Part shown: positions 51,371-60,637 of the stretch, one piece after another
How the letters are laid out: each line of letters opens with the position of its first letter
How positions within the stretch are numbered: the stretch's first letter is position 1
Assembly (NCBI RefSeq): GCF_004022215.1
Contig: NZ_SAUZ01000020.1
Coordinates: 23,034-87,033 of the forward strand
Direction: 5' to 3'
DNA length: 64,000 bases
Origin: Paenirhodobacter populi
GTDB lineage: Bacteria > Pseudomonadota > Alphaproteobacteria > Rhodobacterales > Rhodobacteraceae
Position numbers and translations under genes: made by a program
Notes under the pieces: model-generated
What the model saw: the letters and a program-made list of their open reading frames with translations, nothing else
What the model was told of the DNA's origin: nothing
The model's database searches: none

Positions 51371-51974
51371 GCCGCGCGCCGGTCGCCGGGCCTTCATGGC
51401 CTCGGCGCTGGCCGGAGCCGTGCTGCTGGCGATGCCGAAAGGTGCTTTCGCCGCGCTCGACAACGCGCAGGCCTCGGCGTTGATCACGCAGGCGGTCAAT
51501 GACGTCAATGCCGCCATCGCGTCCGGCCGCACCGGCCCGGCGCTTTATTCGCAGTTCGAGGCGATCTTCAACAAATATGCCGACGTGCCGACGATCGCGC
51601 GTTCGGCGCTTGGCCCGGCGGCGCGTCAGGCGACGCCCGCGCAGATGAGCGCCTTCACCACCGCCTTCCGTGGCTATCTGTCGCGGAAATACGGGCAGCG
51701 CTTCCGCGAGTTCAAGGGCGCCAAGTTCGAGGTGCAGGGTTCGCGGCAGGTCAAGACCTTCTACGAGGTGGCCTCGGTCGCCCACCTGCCGGGGCAGCAG
51801 CCCTTCCAGGTGCAGTGGCAGGTGTCGGACCGTTCCGGCAAGAACCTGTTCTTCAACATCATCGTCGAGGGGGTGAACATGCTCGCCTCGGAACGGACGG
51901 AGATCGGCGCGATGCTGGACCAGCAACGGGGCAACATCGACGGGCTGATCGCGGTGCTGAACAAGGCGAGCTGA
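51330..51974 (+). CDS. mlaC: Phospholipid-binding protein MlaC (Ttg2D-like)
   Basis: 214 residues. ALDNAQASALITQAVNDVNA and the region from TAFRGYLSRKYGQRFREF to the QVSDRSGKNLFFNIIVEGVN block are the Ttg2D/MlaC family pattern. It shuttles phospholipids through the periplasm. The signal has twin arginines (AGRRAFMASALAGAVLLAMP), suggesting Tat export rather than the usual Sec. The start ATG follows ACAGGAGAACAACG and overlaps mlaA by 41 bases. Confidence 0.92.
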   Translation: MQMPGTLIPIPTTEPRAGRRAFMASALAGAVLLAMPKGAFAALDNAQASALITQAVNDVNAAIASGRTGPALYSQFEAIFNKYADVPTIARSALGPAARQATPAQMSAFTTAFRGYLSRKYGQRFREFKGAKFEVQGSRQVKTFYEVASVAHLPGQQPFQVQWQVSDRSGKNLFFNIIVEGVNMLASERTEIGAMLDQQRGNIDGLIAVLNKAS

Positions 51975-51993
51975 TCGGTCCGCACGGAAACGG

Positions 51994-52024
51994 AAAGGCG
52001 CGGTCCGCAGGGGCCGCGCCTTTT
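51994..52024. terminator. Bidirectional terminator between mlaC and the PBP1A gene
   Basis: 13-bp stem AAAGGCGCGGTCC / GGGCCGCGCCTTT (one G-U pair) with loop GCAG, followed by T on the plus strand and preceded by A on the minus strand. Confidence 0.85.
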
Positions 52025-52032
52025 GCTTTGGG

Positions 52033-54273
52033 CTATTGCGTCAGCGATTGCAGCAGGTCGTTGATCTTGTCGCCGAGGGTTTCCTGCTTCTTCGGCGCGG
52101 GGGCGGGCTTCACCAGCTGTCCGTTGACAACCGGCACGCCGCCCTCGGGGATCGGATCGCCGGCCTGCCATGCCTCCCCGGGGGTCGCGTTCGGGCCGGC
52201 GGGTGCGCCCATGCCGCGCCATTCCGAGGGATCGGCCATCGGCAGCGGGGTCGATGGCTCGCCCGCCTCGACGCGGGTCATCACCTCGTGCCAGATCTCG
52301 GCGGGCAGGCCGCCGCCGGTGACGCCGGTCAGCGGGCGGTTGTCGTCATAGCCCATCCAGACGCCGGTGACGTAATCGGCGGTGAAGCCGATGAACCAGG
52401 CGTCGCGCGCGGCCTGCGTGGTGCCGGTCTTGCCCGCGACCTCATGCCCCTTCAGGTCGGCGCGGCGGCTGGTGCCCTGCAAGACGCCCTGCCGCATCAT
52501 CCAGATCAGCTCGCGCGCGGCCTTTTCGGAAATCACCCGCTCGCCGATGCCGCCGTCCGCGCCGAAGAGGGGCGCGTCGTCGCCCTTGAGCTTCAGCTCC
52601 GTCAGCCCGTAGGGCTTGACCGAGGAGCCGCCGTTCAGGATCCCCGCATAGGCGCCGGTCATTTCCAGCAGCGTCGATTCCGACACGCCAAGCGCCACCG
52701 CAGGTCCCGCCGCCAGACTGGAGGCGAAGCCGAAATCCGTTGCCACCTTGCGCACGGCATCCAGCCCCACCGATTGCGCCACGCGCACCGTCGCGGTGTT
52801 GATCGAATGCGCCAGCGCCAGCCACAGCGGGATCGAGCCGCGATAGTTGTTGGTGTAGTTCTTCGGCGACCACGGCCCGGAACCCTTGACGTTGATCGTC
52901 AGCGGCGCGTCCAGAACCTGCGTGTCGGGCGTCCAGCCCAGATCCAGCGCCGCCGCATAGACGAAGGGCTTGAAGGTCGAGCCGGTCTGCCGCATCGCCT
53001 GCGTCGCGCGGTTGAACGCGCCCGAGACCTTGGTCTTGCGCCCGCCGACCATCGCCCGCACCGCTCCGTCCGAGGACATGACGATGACCGCGGCCTCGGC
53101 GGCGGAGCTGTCCTTCACCTTGCGCTCGAACACGTCCTGCAGGGCCTGTTCGGCGGCGATCTGCAGGCGCTGGTCCAGCGTCGTCTCGATCCGGACGTCC
53201 TCGGTCGTGCCCTTGGCGAGGAATTCGGGCAGGCTGTCCATCACCCAGTCGGCGAAATAGCCGCCGGCGCGGGCCTGTGCGGCGTCGGACAGCGTGGCTG
53301 GATGGGCGAGCGCCTCGGCATATTGCGCATCGGTCAGGTAGTTCTGTTCGTGCATCAGCGCCAGCACCGTCGCCGCCCGGTCCTGGCTGCGTTTCAGGTT
53401 GTTCGTCGGCGCATAGAGCGAGGGCGCCTTCAGCAGCCCGGCCAGCATCGCCGCCTGGCTCGGGTTCACGTCCCTGGCCGGAACGCCGAAATAGCGTTGC
53501 GCCGCGGCCTCGAACCCGCGCGCCCCGGCGCCCAGATAGGCGCGGTTCAGGTAGATCGTCAGGATCTGCGACTTGGTGTATTTGAATTCCATCGCCAGCG
53601 CGTAGGGAATTTCCTTCACCTTGCGCCACACACCGCCGGAGCGGCAGTCGTTTTCATAGGCGGCCTCGGTCTTCCATTGCTTCGGATCGTATTTCACGCC
53701 GAGGCACAGGAGTTTCGCCACCTGCTGCGTGATGGTCGAGCCGCCGTTGCCTTCCAGCGGGCCGCGCCCCTGCGAAAGGTTGATCCGCACCGCCGAGGCG
53801 ACGCCGCGCGGCGAGACGCCGAGGTGGTTGTAGAAGCGGCGGTCCTCGGTCGCGATGATGGCGTTGCGCAGGTTGGGCGAGACGCTGTCGGCGGTGACAT
53901 TGCCGCCATAGGTTTCGCCGCGCCAGGCAAAGACCTCGCCGTGGCGGTCATACATGGTGACCGAGCCGCGGTTCCGCCCGTCCAGCAGCGCGGTATATTC
54001 CGGCAGTTGCGAAAAGAAGTAGAAGGTCGCCACGCCCAGAATCAGCAGCACCACCGTCGTCGTGCGCCAGGCGATGCCCCAGATGACCCGGTAGAAAAGC
54101 TGCATCAGTCCGACCAGCGCGCCCGAGATCAGGCCGCGCTTCGGCTTGCGCGGCCCGCCGGAGCCTGTGCGCGCCGGCGCAGGTTTCGCCGCCTTCTTGC
54201 CTTTCGACGACGTGGTGGCGGCGGGACGCCTGTCCGCCACCAGCGACCTGTGCCGCCCGCCTGTTTCCGCCAT
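52033..54273 (-). CDS. Bifunctional penicillin-binding protein 1A
   Basis: 746 residues. A basic cytoplasmic tail and one membrane helix (TTTVVLLILGVATFYFFS) precede the GT51 transglycosylase domain (AIIATEDRRFYNHLGVSPRG, GGSTITQQVAKLL). The transpeptidase domain follows with the SxxK nucleophile in TGSTFKPFVYAAAL (about 430) and KTGTT (about 612). It is the PBP1A-type enzyme making and cross-linking glycan. The C-terminus is Pro/Ala-rich. The ATG at 54273 is the first good start in frame. Confidence 0.94.
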   Translation of the reverse strand: MAETGGRHRSLVADRRPAATTSSKGKKAAKPAPARTGSGGPRKPKRGLISGALVGLMQLFYRVIWGIAWRTTTVVLLILGVATFYFFSQLPEYTALLDGRNRGSVTMYDRHGEVFAWRGETYGGNVTADSVSPNLRNAIIATEDRRFYNHLGVSPRGVASAVRINLSQGRGPLEGNGGSTITQQVAKLLCLGVKYDPKQWKTEAAYENDCRSGGVWRKVKEIPYALAMEFKYTKSQILTIYLNRAYLGAGARGFEAAAQRYFGVPARDVNPSQAAMLAGLLKAPSLYAPTNNLKRSQDRAATVLALMHEQNYLTDAQYAEALAHPATLSDAAQARAGGYFADWVMDSLPEFLAKGTTEDVRIETTLDQRLQIAAEQALQDVFERKVKDSSAAEAAVIVMSSDGAVRAMVGGRKTKVSGAFNRATQAMRQTGSTFKPFVYAAALDLGWTPDTQVLDAPLTINVKGSGPWSPKNYTNNYRGSIPLWLALAHSINTATVRVAQSVGLDAVRKVATDFGFASSLAAGPAVALGVSESTLLEMTGAYAGILNGGSSVKPYGLTELKLKGDDAPLFGADGGIGERVISEKAARELIWMMRQGVLQGTSRRADLKGHEVAGKTGTTQAARDAWFIGFTADYVTGVWMGYDDNRPLTGVTGGGLPAEIWHEVMTRVEAGEPSTPLPMADPSEWRGMGAPAGPNATPGEAWQAGDPIPEGGVPVVNGQLVKPAPAPKKQETLGDKINDLLQSLTQ

Positions 54274-54451
54274 TGCCCGATCCGTTCTTGTGTTTCATGA
54301 CAACTTACAGGCAAAGCACATATTTGTGGAGCGGGAAGCGTTCACGTTTCCGTCCGCAACGTGCCTGTTATTTGCGCGTATTGCCTAAAAAACCGCGCCA
54401 TAAGTGACTGAAGGACAGGCAGTTCGCATCTAAAAGGGCCACATAGCTTGT

Positions 54452-54468
54452 CTGGAACGCGCCTTGGG
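54452..54468 (+). promoter_or_regulatory. Sigma-54-like element upstream of glnK
   Basis: CTGGAACG-CGCC-TTGGG fits the -24/-12 sigma-54 consensus TGGCACG-N4-TTGC, except A for C at -24 and G for C in the -12 GC. It is 69 bases before glnK. In Rhodobacter, NtrC-controlled promoters can also be read by sigma-70, so the functional class is uncertain. Confidence 0.35.
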
Positions 54469-54515
54469 CGCCTTGATGCGGCGTGCGGTGCCCGTACTGG
54501 CATCAACGCTGCTGA

Positions 54516-54875
<360 letters not shown>

Positions 54876-54900
54876 GAAACGCTCAGGGGATGTGAACGAA

Positions 54901-56217
54901 ATGAAAAAACTCTCAATGATTACGGGGCTCGCTTCGGCGTTTGCCCTCGCGGCGCTGCCGGCGCTGGCGCAGGACGCCGAGGTGGTCGAAGCCGTGGTCG
55001 ACACCATCGACAGCGGTGATACCGCGTGGATGCTGATGTCGACGGCCCTCGTGGCCTTCATGATCTTCCCGGGCATCGCGCTGTTCTATTCGGGCCTCGT
55101 GCGCGCCAAAAGCGCGCTGTCGCTGATCGTCCAGACCGCCCTGATCGCCTGCACCGTGATGGTGATCTGGGTCGTCTACGGCTATTCCTTTGCCTTCGGC
55201 CCGTCGGAAGGCATGTTCTTCGGCGGCTTCGGCAAGGTCTTCCTGTCCGGCGTGACCGCCGATTCGCTTTCGGGCACGATCCCGGAATATCTGTTCATCG
55301 CCTTCCAGATGACCTTCGCGGCGCTGACCCCCGCGCTGATCATCGGCGGCTTCGTCGAACGTGTGAAGCTGTCGGGCGCGGTGCTGTTCTGCGCGCTGTG
55401 GGTGACCTTCGTCTACTTCCCGATCGCCCACATGGCCTGGGGCGGCGGTCTGTTCGGGACCTGGGGCGTGATGGACTTCGCCGGCGGCACCGTGGTTCAC
55501 ATCAACGCCGGTATCGCCGCGCTGGTCGGTGCCTATGTCATCGGGCCGCGCATCGGCCTGGGCAAGGATCTGATGGCGCCGCATTCGCTGCCGCTGACCT
55601 TCATCGGCACGTCGATCCTGTTCGTCGGCTGGTTCGGGTTCAACGCCGGTTCGGCTGCCGCCGCTGACGGTAGCGCTTCGCTGGCGATGCTGAACACCTT
55701 CACCGCGACCGCCGGTGCGACGCTGGCCTGGTGCCTCGTGGAAACCCTGACGCGCGGCAAGGCCTCGGCGCTTGGTGCCTGCTCGGGCGTCATCGCCGGT
55801 CTCGTGGCCGTCACCCCGGCCGCCGGCTTCGTCGGCCCGGTCGGCGCGATCTTCCTCGGCGCGATCGGTTCGATCATCTCCTTCTTCTTCGTCGCCGTGG
55901 TGAAGAACAAGTTCGGCTATGACGACAGCCTCGACGTCTTCGGCATCCACGGTGTCGCGGGCTTCGTCGGCGCCATCCTGACCGGCGTCTTCGCGGCTCC
56001 GTCGCTTGGCGGCGTGGGCTTTGAGGAAGGCGTGACGATGGGCGCCCAGGTCTGGGTGCAGATCAAGTCGGTCGCCGTGACGATCGTCTGGGGCGTGGTG
56101 GTGTCGTTCATCCTCTACAAGATCACCGACGTGATCGTGGGGCTGCGCGTTTCCGCGGATGACGAGCGTCAGGGCCTTGACCAGACCTCGCATGGCGAAA
56201 GCGCCTACCACCTGTGA
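54901..56217 (+). CDS. amtB: Ammonium transporter AmtB
   Basis: 438 residues. Signal peptide (MITGLASAFALAALPALAQ), then eleven membrane helices. VAFMIFPGIALFYSGLVRAK, GGTVVHINAGIAALVGAY and DVFGIHGVAGFVGAILTGV carry the twin-His pore residues and the Phe gate regions. The C-terminal tail (LDQTSHGESAYHL) binds GlnK. The ATG at 54901 is preferred over a GTG at 54892, because AGGGGA lies about 10 bases upstream of it. A bidirectional terminator ends the operon. Confidence 0.96.
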   Translation: MKKLSMITGLASAFALAALPALAQDAEVVEAVVDTIDSGDTAWMLMSTALVAFMIFPGIALFYSGLVRAKSALSLIVQTALIACTVMVIWVVYGYSFAFGPSEGMFFGGFGKVFLSGVTADSLSGTIPEYLFIAFQMTFAALTPALIIGGFVERVKLSGAVLFCALWVTFVYFPIAHMAWGGGLFGTWGVMDFAGGTVVHINAGIAALVGAYVIGPRIGLGKDLMAPHSLPLTFIGTSILFVGWFGFNAGSAAAADGSASLAMLNTFTATAGATLAWCLVETLTRGKASALGACSGVIAGLVAVTPAAGFVGPVGAIFLGAIGSIISFFFVAVVKNKFGYDDSLDVFGIHGVAGFVGAILTGVFAAPSLGGVGFEEGVTMGAQVWVQIKSVAVTIVWGVVVSFILYKITDVIVGLRVSADDERQGLDQTSHGESAYHL

Positions 56218-56240
56218 TTCTTCACAGAAGGACGAAACGG

Positions 56241-56268
56241 AAAGGCCCGGGAAACCCCCGGGCCTTTT
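56241..56268. terminator. Bidirectional terminator between amtB and emrB
   Basis: 11-bp stem AAAGGCCCGGG / CCCGGGCCTTT with loop AAACC, T-run on the plus strand and A-run on the minus strand. Confidence 0.85.
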
Positions 56269-56272
56269 CATG

Positions 56273-57835
56273 TCAGTCGATATGCTGGGCGGCGGCGGTT
56301 CCGGCCTCGCGCGCACCGGGACGGCGGAGGAACACGACAAGCGGGATCGCCGCCAGCGTCATCCACATCATCGCCTTGAAGTCGTCGATATAGCCGATCA
56401 TCGAGGCCTGCTGCGTGACGATCTGGTTGATCATCGTCCAGAAGGCACCCTCGCCATATTGCATCTCGATCGCGCGGATCGTGCCGGCAAGGGATCCCCC
56501 GGTCAGCGCCGAGAAGTTCGGATCGTAGGCCGAGATGCTCTGCGCCAGTTCCGCATGGTTGATCTGCGTATTGCGCGTCAGCAGCAGCGTCACCACCGAG
56601 ATCCCGATGGAGGAGCCGATATTGCGCACCAGACTGAACAGCGCCGTGGCGTCGCCCCGGAAGCGCGCCTCGATCGTGGCGAAGGCGACGGTGGACAGCG
56701 GCACGAACACCAGCCCCAGCCCGAAGCCCTGCACGAGGCCAGACACGATGATCAGGTGCGAATCCATCTCGGGGCCGAAGCCGGTCATGATCTGCAACGA
56801 CCACGCCGTCAGCAAGAGCCCCGCCACCACCATCAGGCGCGGATCGACGACGCGCACCAGCCGCCCGGCCAGAATCATGGTGATCATCGTGCCGACACCG
56901 CGCGGCGCCATGACCAGCCCGGTGGTGATGACCGGATAGCCGAAGATCCCCGACAGCATCGGCGGCAGCAACGCCAGCGACGCCAGCAGGATGATCCCGA
57001 CGATGAAGATGAAGATCAGCCCGAGCACGAAATTCCGGTCGCGGAACATCTTTGGGTCGAGGAACGGATGTTCCACCCCCATGATCCAGATGACGAAGAC
57101 CCAGAAGCCGCAGAGCGCCAGCGCCAGCTCGATCCAGATCTCGACGGCGTTGAACCAGTCGACCTCGCCGCCGCGGTCGAGCATCAGTTGCAGCGACCCG
57201 ACGCCGATCGCCAGCGCCGCGAAGCCGATGAAGTCGAAGCGCCGGATGCGCCGGGGCATCTCCGGCAGGGACAGCAGGCAGCCCGTCAGCGCCAGCGCCC
57301 CGAGCGGCACGTTGATGTAGAACACCCAACGCCAGTTGAGCGTGTCGGTCAGGTAACCGCCGAGCGTCGGCCCGATGATCGGCCCGATCATGATCCCCGC
57401 GCCCCAGAGCGCCATCGCCTGCCCGTGCTTCTCGGGCGGGTTGATGTCCAGCAGGAAGGTCTGCGACAGCGGCACGATGGCGGCGCCGAACAGGCCCTGC
57501 ACCATGCGGAAGAACACCATCGATTCGATGTTCCAGGCGATGCCGCAGAGCATCGAGGTGACGACGAAGCCGATGGTCGAGACGATGAACACCTCGCGCC
57601 GGCCGAACCGTTCCGACATCCAGCCGGTCAGCGGCGTGGCGATGGCGGCGGCGACGATGTAGGAGGTCAGCACCCAGTTGATCGTATCCGCCGAGGCGCC
57701 CAGATCGGCGCGCATCGAGGGCAGCGCGACATTGGCGATGGTGGTGTCGAGCACCTGCATGATCGTCGCCAGCATCAGCGACAGGGTGATCAGGCCGTGC
57801 CGCCGGACCTCGACCAGTGGGGCGGATCCGGACAT
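56273..57835 (-). CDS. EmrB/QacA-family MFS drug efflux permease (DHA2)
   Basis: 520 residues with fourteen predicted helices. LDTTIANVALPSMRADLGAS (motif D1), WVLTSYIVAAAIATPLTGWM, GERFGRREVF-like motif A (SERFGRREVFIVST) and GPIIGPTLGGYLTD (motif C) are the DHA2 pattern. It pumps drugs out with proton antiport and usually works with an EmrA-type adaptor, which is encoded directly upstream. Last gene of the marR-emrA-emrB operon. Confidence 0.94.
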   Translation of the reverse strand: MSGSAPLVEVRRHGLITLSLMLATIMQVLDTTIANVALPSMRADLGASADTINWVLTSYIVAAAIATPLTGWMSERFGRREVFIVSTIGFVVTSMLCGIAWNIESMVFFRMVQGLFGAAIVPLSQTFLLDINPPEKHGQAMALWGAGIMIGPIIGPTLGGYLTDTLNWRWVFYINVPLGALALTGCLLSLPEMPRRIRRFDFIGFAALAIGVGSLQLMLDRGGEVDWFNAVEIWIELALALCGFWVFVIWIMGVEHPFLDPKMFRDRNFVLGLIFIFIVGIILLASLALLPPMLSGIFGYPVITTGLVMAPRGVGTMITMILAGRLVRVVDPRLMVVAGLLLTAWSLQIMTGFGPEMDSHLIIVSGLVQGFGLGLVFVPLSTVAFATIEARFRGDATALFSLVRNIGSSIGISVVTLLLTRNTQINHAELAQSISAYDPNFSALTGGSLAGTIRAIEMQYGEGAFWTMINQIVTQQASMIGYIDDFKAMMWMTLAAIPLVVFLRRPGAREAGTAAAQHID

Positions 57836-57839
57836 GGGG

Positions 57840-58922
57840 TCACTCCTTCACGGTGCCGCCCTCGGCACGCGAAATCAGCTGGTCGAGCCGGGTGGCGGCG
57901 CGGGTGTCGACGGTCACCTCGGCCGACAGGCCGGTGCGCAGGCCGGTCAGGTCGCTGCCCTCGGTGAAACGCAGCTTGACCGGGACCCGTTGGGTGACCT
58001 TGACCCAGTTGCCGGTGGCGTTCTGCGCGGGCAGGACCGAAAACTCGGCCCCCGTTCCGGCGCCGATCGATTCGATCACCGCCTCGAACTTGCGGCCCGG
58101 CAGGCCGTCGAAGCGGATTGTGGCGGTCTGGCCGGGGCGCATCCGGTCGATCTGGGTTTCCTTGAAATTCGCCGTCACCCAGCTGTCGCCGGTCTCGACG
58201 AGGGTGAACAGGGTGGCGCCCGCGGACACGAACTGCCCCTGTTTGAAGCTGTCGGCCTTGTAGACGATCCCGTCCGCCGGGGCCTTCACCGTGGCGAGCG
58301 TCAGGTCATAGGCCGCCTTGTCGCGGGCGACGATGGCGGCGCGCACGCTGGGATGGTCGTCGGTGATGATTTCGGCATTGCCGCCAAGGGCGGCCAGCGC
58401 CGCCTCGGCCGCCTGCTGCGCGGCGGCCAGCGATTCTCGGGCGGCATTGGCATTGTGGCGCGCGCTGTCCAGAAGCGCCTCGGTCCCGGCACCACGGCCG
58501 CTCAGCGCCTGCTGACGCTTCAGTTCGCTTTCGTAGTAGCTCAGGCTGTCCTGCTCGGCCTTTTGCTGCGCGAGCGACTGGCGATAGCTGGCGCGGAGCT
58601 GTTCGACCCCGAGCCGGGCCTGCGCCAGCGCCGCCTCGGCCTGCGCGAGCGCGAGGTCATAGGGCTGCGGATCGACCCGGAACAGCGGCGTTCCGGCGGT
58701 GACCGTCTGGCTGTCGGTCACATAGGCATCGCTGACCCGGCCCGACAGTTCCGAGGCGACAACGATGCGGGCCTGCTGGAAATTGGCGTTGTCGGTCTTT
58801 TCATACCGGCCGGAGGACAGCCAGAACCACAGCCCGCCGGCGACGATCACCAGAGGCAGCGCGGCCATCAGCAGTTTCCGGGGGGACTTCTTCTTCTCGG
58901 TCTTCTCGGGTTCGTCAGTCAT
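57840..58922 (-). CDS. HlyD/EmrA-family membrane fusion protein
   Basis: 360 residues. A basic cytoplasmic start and one membrane helix (LLMAALPLVIVAGGLWFWLS) precede the lipoyl-like, coiled-coil and beta-barrel regions: DNANFQQARIVVASELSGRV, the Ala/Gln-rich hairpin coiled coil, and TVKAPADGIVYKADSFKQGQ. It links the EmrB permease to an outer-membrane channel. It overlaps marR by 8 bases and precedes the permease by 5 bases, so the three are one operon. Confidence 0.94.
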   Translation of the reverse strand: MTDEPEKTEKKKSPRKLLMAALPLVIVAGGLWFWLSSGRYEKTDNANFQQARIVVASELSGRVSDAYVTDSQTVTAGTPLFRVDPQPYDLALAQAEAALAQARLGVEQLRASYRQSLAQQKAEQDSLSYYESELKRQQALSGRGAGTEALLDSARHNANAARESLAAAQQAAEAALAALGGNAEIITDDHPSVRAAIVARDKAAYDLTLATVKAPADGIVYKADSFKQGQFVSAGATLFTLVETGDSWVTANFKETQIDRMRPGQTATIRFDGLPGRKFEAVIESIGAGTGAEFSVLPAQNATGNWVKVTQRVPVKLRFTEGSDLTGLRTGLSAEVTVDTRAATRLDQLISRAEGGTVKE

Positions 58923-59358
58923 GATCTGTGCCGGGGCTGAGGTTGTTCGTGATCGCCTTCAGGATGGCGATCAGCGTTTCGCGCGTTCCGGGGGGCGTCC
59001 CGGCGAGCGCATCGGCATAAAGGGCGTCGGCGATGGATCGTGCCTCGGCAAAGGCGGCTGTCGCCTTGTCGGTGGGGGCGACGAGCTTGATGCGCCGGTC
59101 GTGGGGGTCCGCCTCGCGCCGGATCCAGCCGGCCTTTTCCATCCGTTCGGCCAGACGCGAGACGGAGATCGGCTCGATTTCCATGTATTCGGCCAGTCGC
59201 GCCTGCGGCAGGGGGCCATGTCTGTGCAATTGCGCGATCACCCGCCATTGCGCGGCGCTGAGGCCAAGCTCCGCCGCGCGCAGTTCGAACCGGCGGCGCA
59301 CCGCCCGGCCCGCGTCGATCAGCAGAAATCCCAGACTTTCACGGGATGGGTCAGGCAT
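58915..59358 (-). CDS. MarR-family transcriptional regulator
   Basis: 147 residues. The winged helix is AQWRVIAQLHRHGPLPQARL, AEYMEIEPISVSRLAERMEK and AGWIRREADPHDRRIKLVAPT, the MarR signature with the DxRxxR wing. It is the first gene of the efflux operon and probably represses it, derepressing on binding a phenolic or drug. A near-palindromic operator overlaps its own promoter just upstream, supporting autoregulation. Start ATG after GAGGAGCACAGCC. Confidence 0.93.
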   Translation of the reverse strand: MPDPSRESLGFLLIDAGRAVRRRFELRAAELGLSAAQWRVIAQLHRHGPLPQARLAEYMEIEPISVSRLAERMEKAGWIRREADPHDRRIKLVAPTDKATAAFAEARSIADALYADALAGTPPGTRETLIAILKAITNNLSPGTDHD

Positions 59359-59378
59359 GGCTGTGCTCCTCAGCGGTC

Positions 59379-59406
59379 AATATCGTGAGCGGGCTTACGA
59401 TTTCAA
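59379..59406 (-). promoter_or_regulatory. marR promoter with overlapping operator
   Basis: Minus strand TTGAAA (59401-59406), 16-base spacer, GATATT (59379-59384). Within it the near-perfect inverted repeat ATCGTGAGC-GG-GCTTACGAT (59382-59401, one mismatch) lies between the -35 and -10, fitting repression by the MarR protein. Confidence 0.6.
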
Positions 59407-59452
59407 GGGCGCAAAGGCGGGGAGGGCCGTGCCTTCCCCGCGGGCAGGCGGG

Positions 59453-60637
59453 TCAGACGCCCGCCGCGACGATCGCCCGTGCCAGAACCGGAACGCTTTG
59501 ATCGTTCAGCCCGGCGATGTTCATACGGGAATCGCCGACGATGTAGATGGCGCTGTCGCGGCGCATCTGTTCGACCTGTTCGGGCGTCGCGCCGAGGCGC
59601 GAGAACATCCCCCGGTGCCGGGCGAGAAAGTCGAAACGGTCGGAATTGGTCAGCAGGCGGAGTTCATCCGCGAGTTGCCGGCGCAGCGCCAGCATGCCCG
59701 AACGGACCTGTTCCAGTTCCGATTCCCATTCCGCGCGGAGCGCCGGGTCCGTCAGGATCGTCGTCACCACGCGGGCGCCGTGATCTGGGGCGAAGGAATA
59801 GGTCTGCCGGTTGAGCCAGGCGAGCGTGCCCTGCGTCACCGCGCGATCGGCGGCATCGGAGAGCACCAGCAGGCAGCCGGTCCGCTCGCGGTAGATGCCG
59901 AAGTTCTTGGAGCAGGAGGCGGCGATGAACACCTCGGGCAGGCGGGAGGCGATCAGGCGCGCGCCCGCCGCATCCTCGGCCAGACCGTCGCCGAAGCCCT
60001 GATAGGCGAGGTCGATCAGCGGCAGCGCCCCCTTTGCGGCCAGCAGGTCGGCGATGGCCAGCCATTGATCCGCCGTCAGGTTCGCCCCGGTCGGGTTGTG
60101 GCAGCAGCCGTGCAGCAGCACGACGTCGCCGGGCTTCAGTCCCTGCAGATCCGCCAGCATCGCCTGAAAATCGACGCTGCGGGTCGCGGCGTCGAAATAG
60201 CGGTAGGGGCGATGCGCCATGCCGAGGTAATCGAGGATCGACAGGTGGTTCGGCCATGTCGGATCCGAGGTCCAGACCGTGGCGCCCGGATTGGCGAGAC
60301 GTGCGAGCTCGAACCCCATGCGGCAGGCGCCGGTGCCGCCCACGGTCTGCAGGGCCGACAGCCGATCCTTGGGATAGTCGGAGCCGAGCACCAGATCCGC
60401 CATCGCCGCGTGAAAGGCCGGTTCGCCCGCCAGCGCGGTATAGGTCTTGGTGGTTTCGTCTTCCCAGATCCGCTTTTCGGCGGCACGGACGGCGCGCATG
60501 ACGGGCGTGAGGCCCTGCGCATCCTTGTAGACGCCGACGCCGAGGTCGATCTTGCCCGGGCGCGGATCGTCGCGGAACATCCCCATCAGCGCGAGGATCT
60601 TGTCCGGCGCCTGCGGTTTGAGGGCATTGAGCATCAT
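59453..60637 (-). CDS. Aromatic/aspartate aminotransferase
   Basis: 394 residues of fold type I. DDPRPGKIDLGVGVYKDAQG, QTVGGTGACRMGFELARLAN, HGCCHNPTGANLTADQW and the Schiff-base Lys in FIAASCSKNFGIYRERTG are aspartate/tyrosine aminotransferase features. It transfers amino groups among aromatic amino acids or aspartate and 2-oxoglutarate. Its start overlaps the sseA stop by 4 bases (ATGA), so the two are coupled. Substrate preference is not resolved. Confidence 0.94.
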   Translation of the reverse strand: MMLNALKPQAPDKILALMGMFRDDPRPGKIDLGVGVYKDAQGLTPVMRAVRAAEKRIWEDETTKTYTALAGEPAFHAAMADLVLGSDYPKDRLSALQTVGGTGACRMGFELARLANPGATVWTSDPTWPNHLSILDYLGMAHRPYRYFDAATRSVDFQAMLADLQGLKPGDVVLLHGCCHNPTGANLTADQWLAIADLLAAKGALPLIDLAYQGFGDGLAEDAAGARLIASRLPEVFIAASCSKNFGIYRERTGCLLVLSDAADRAVTQGTLAWLNRQTYSFAPDHGARVVTTILTDPALRAEWESELEQVRSGMLALRRQLADELRLLTNSDRFDFLARHRGMFSRLGATPEQVEQMRRDSAIYIVGDSRMNIAGLNDQSVPVLARAIVAAGV

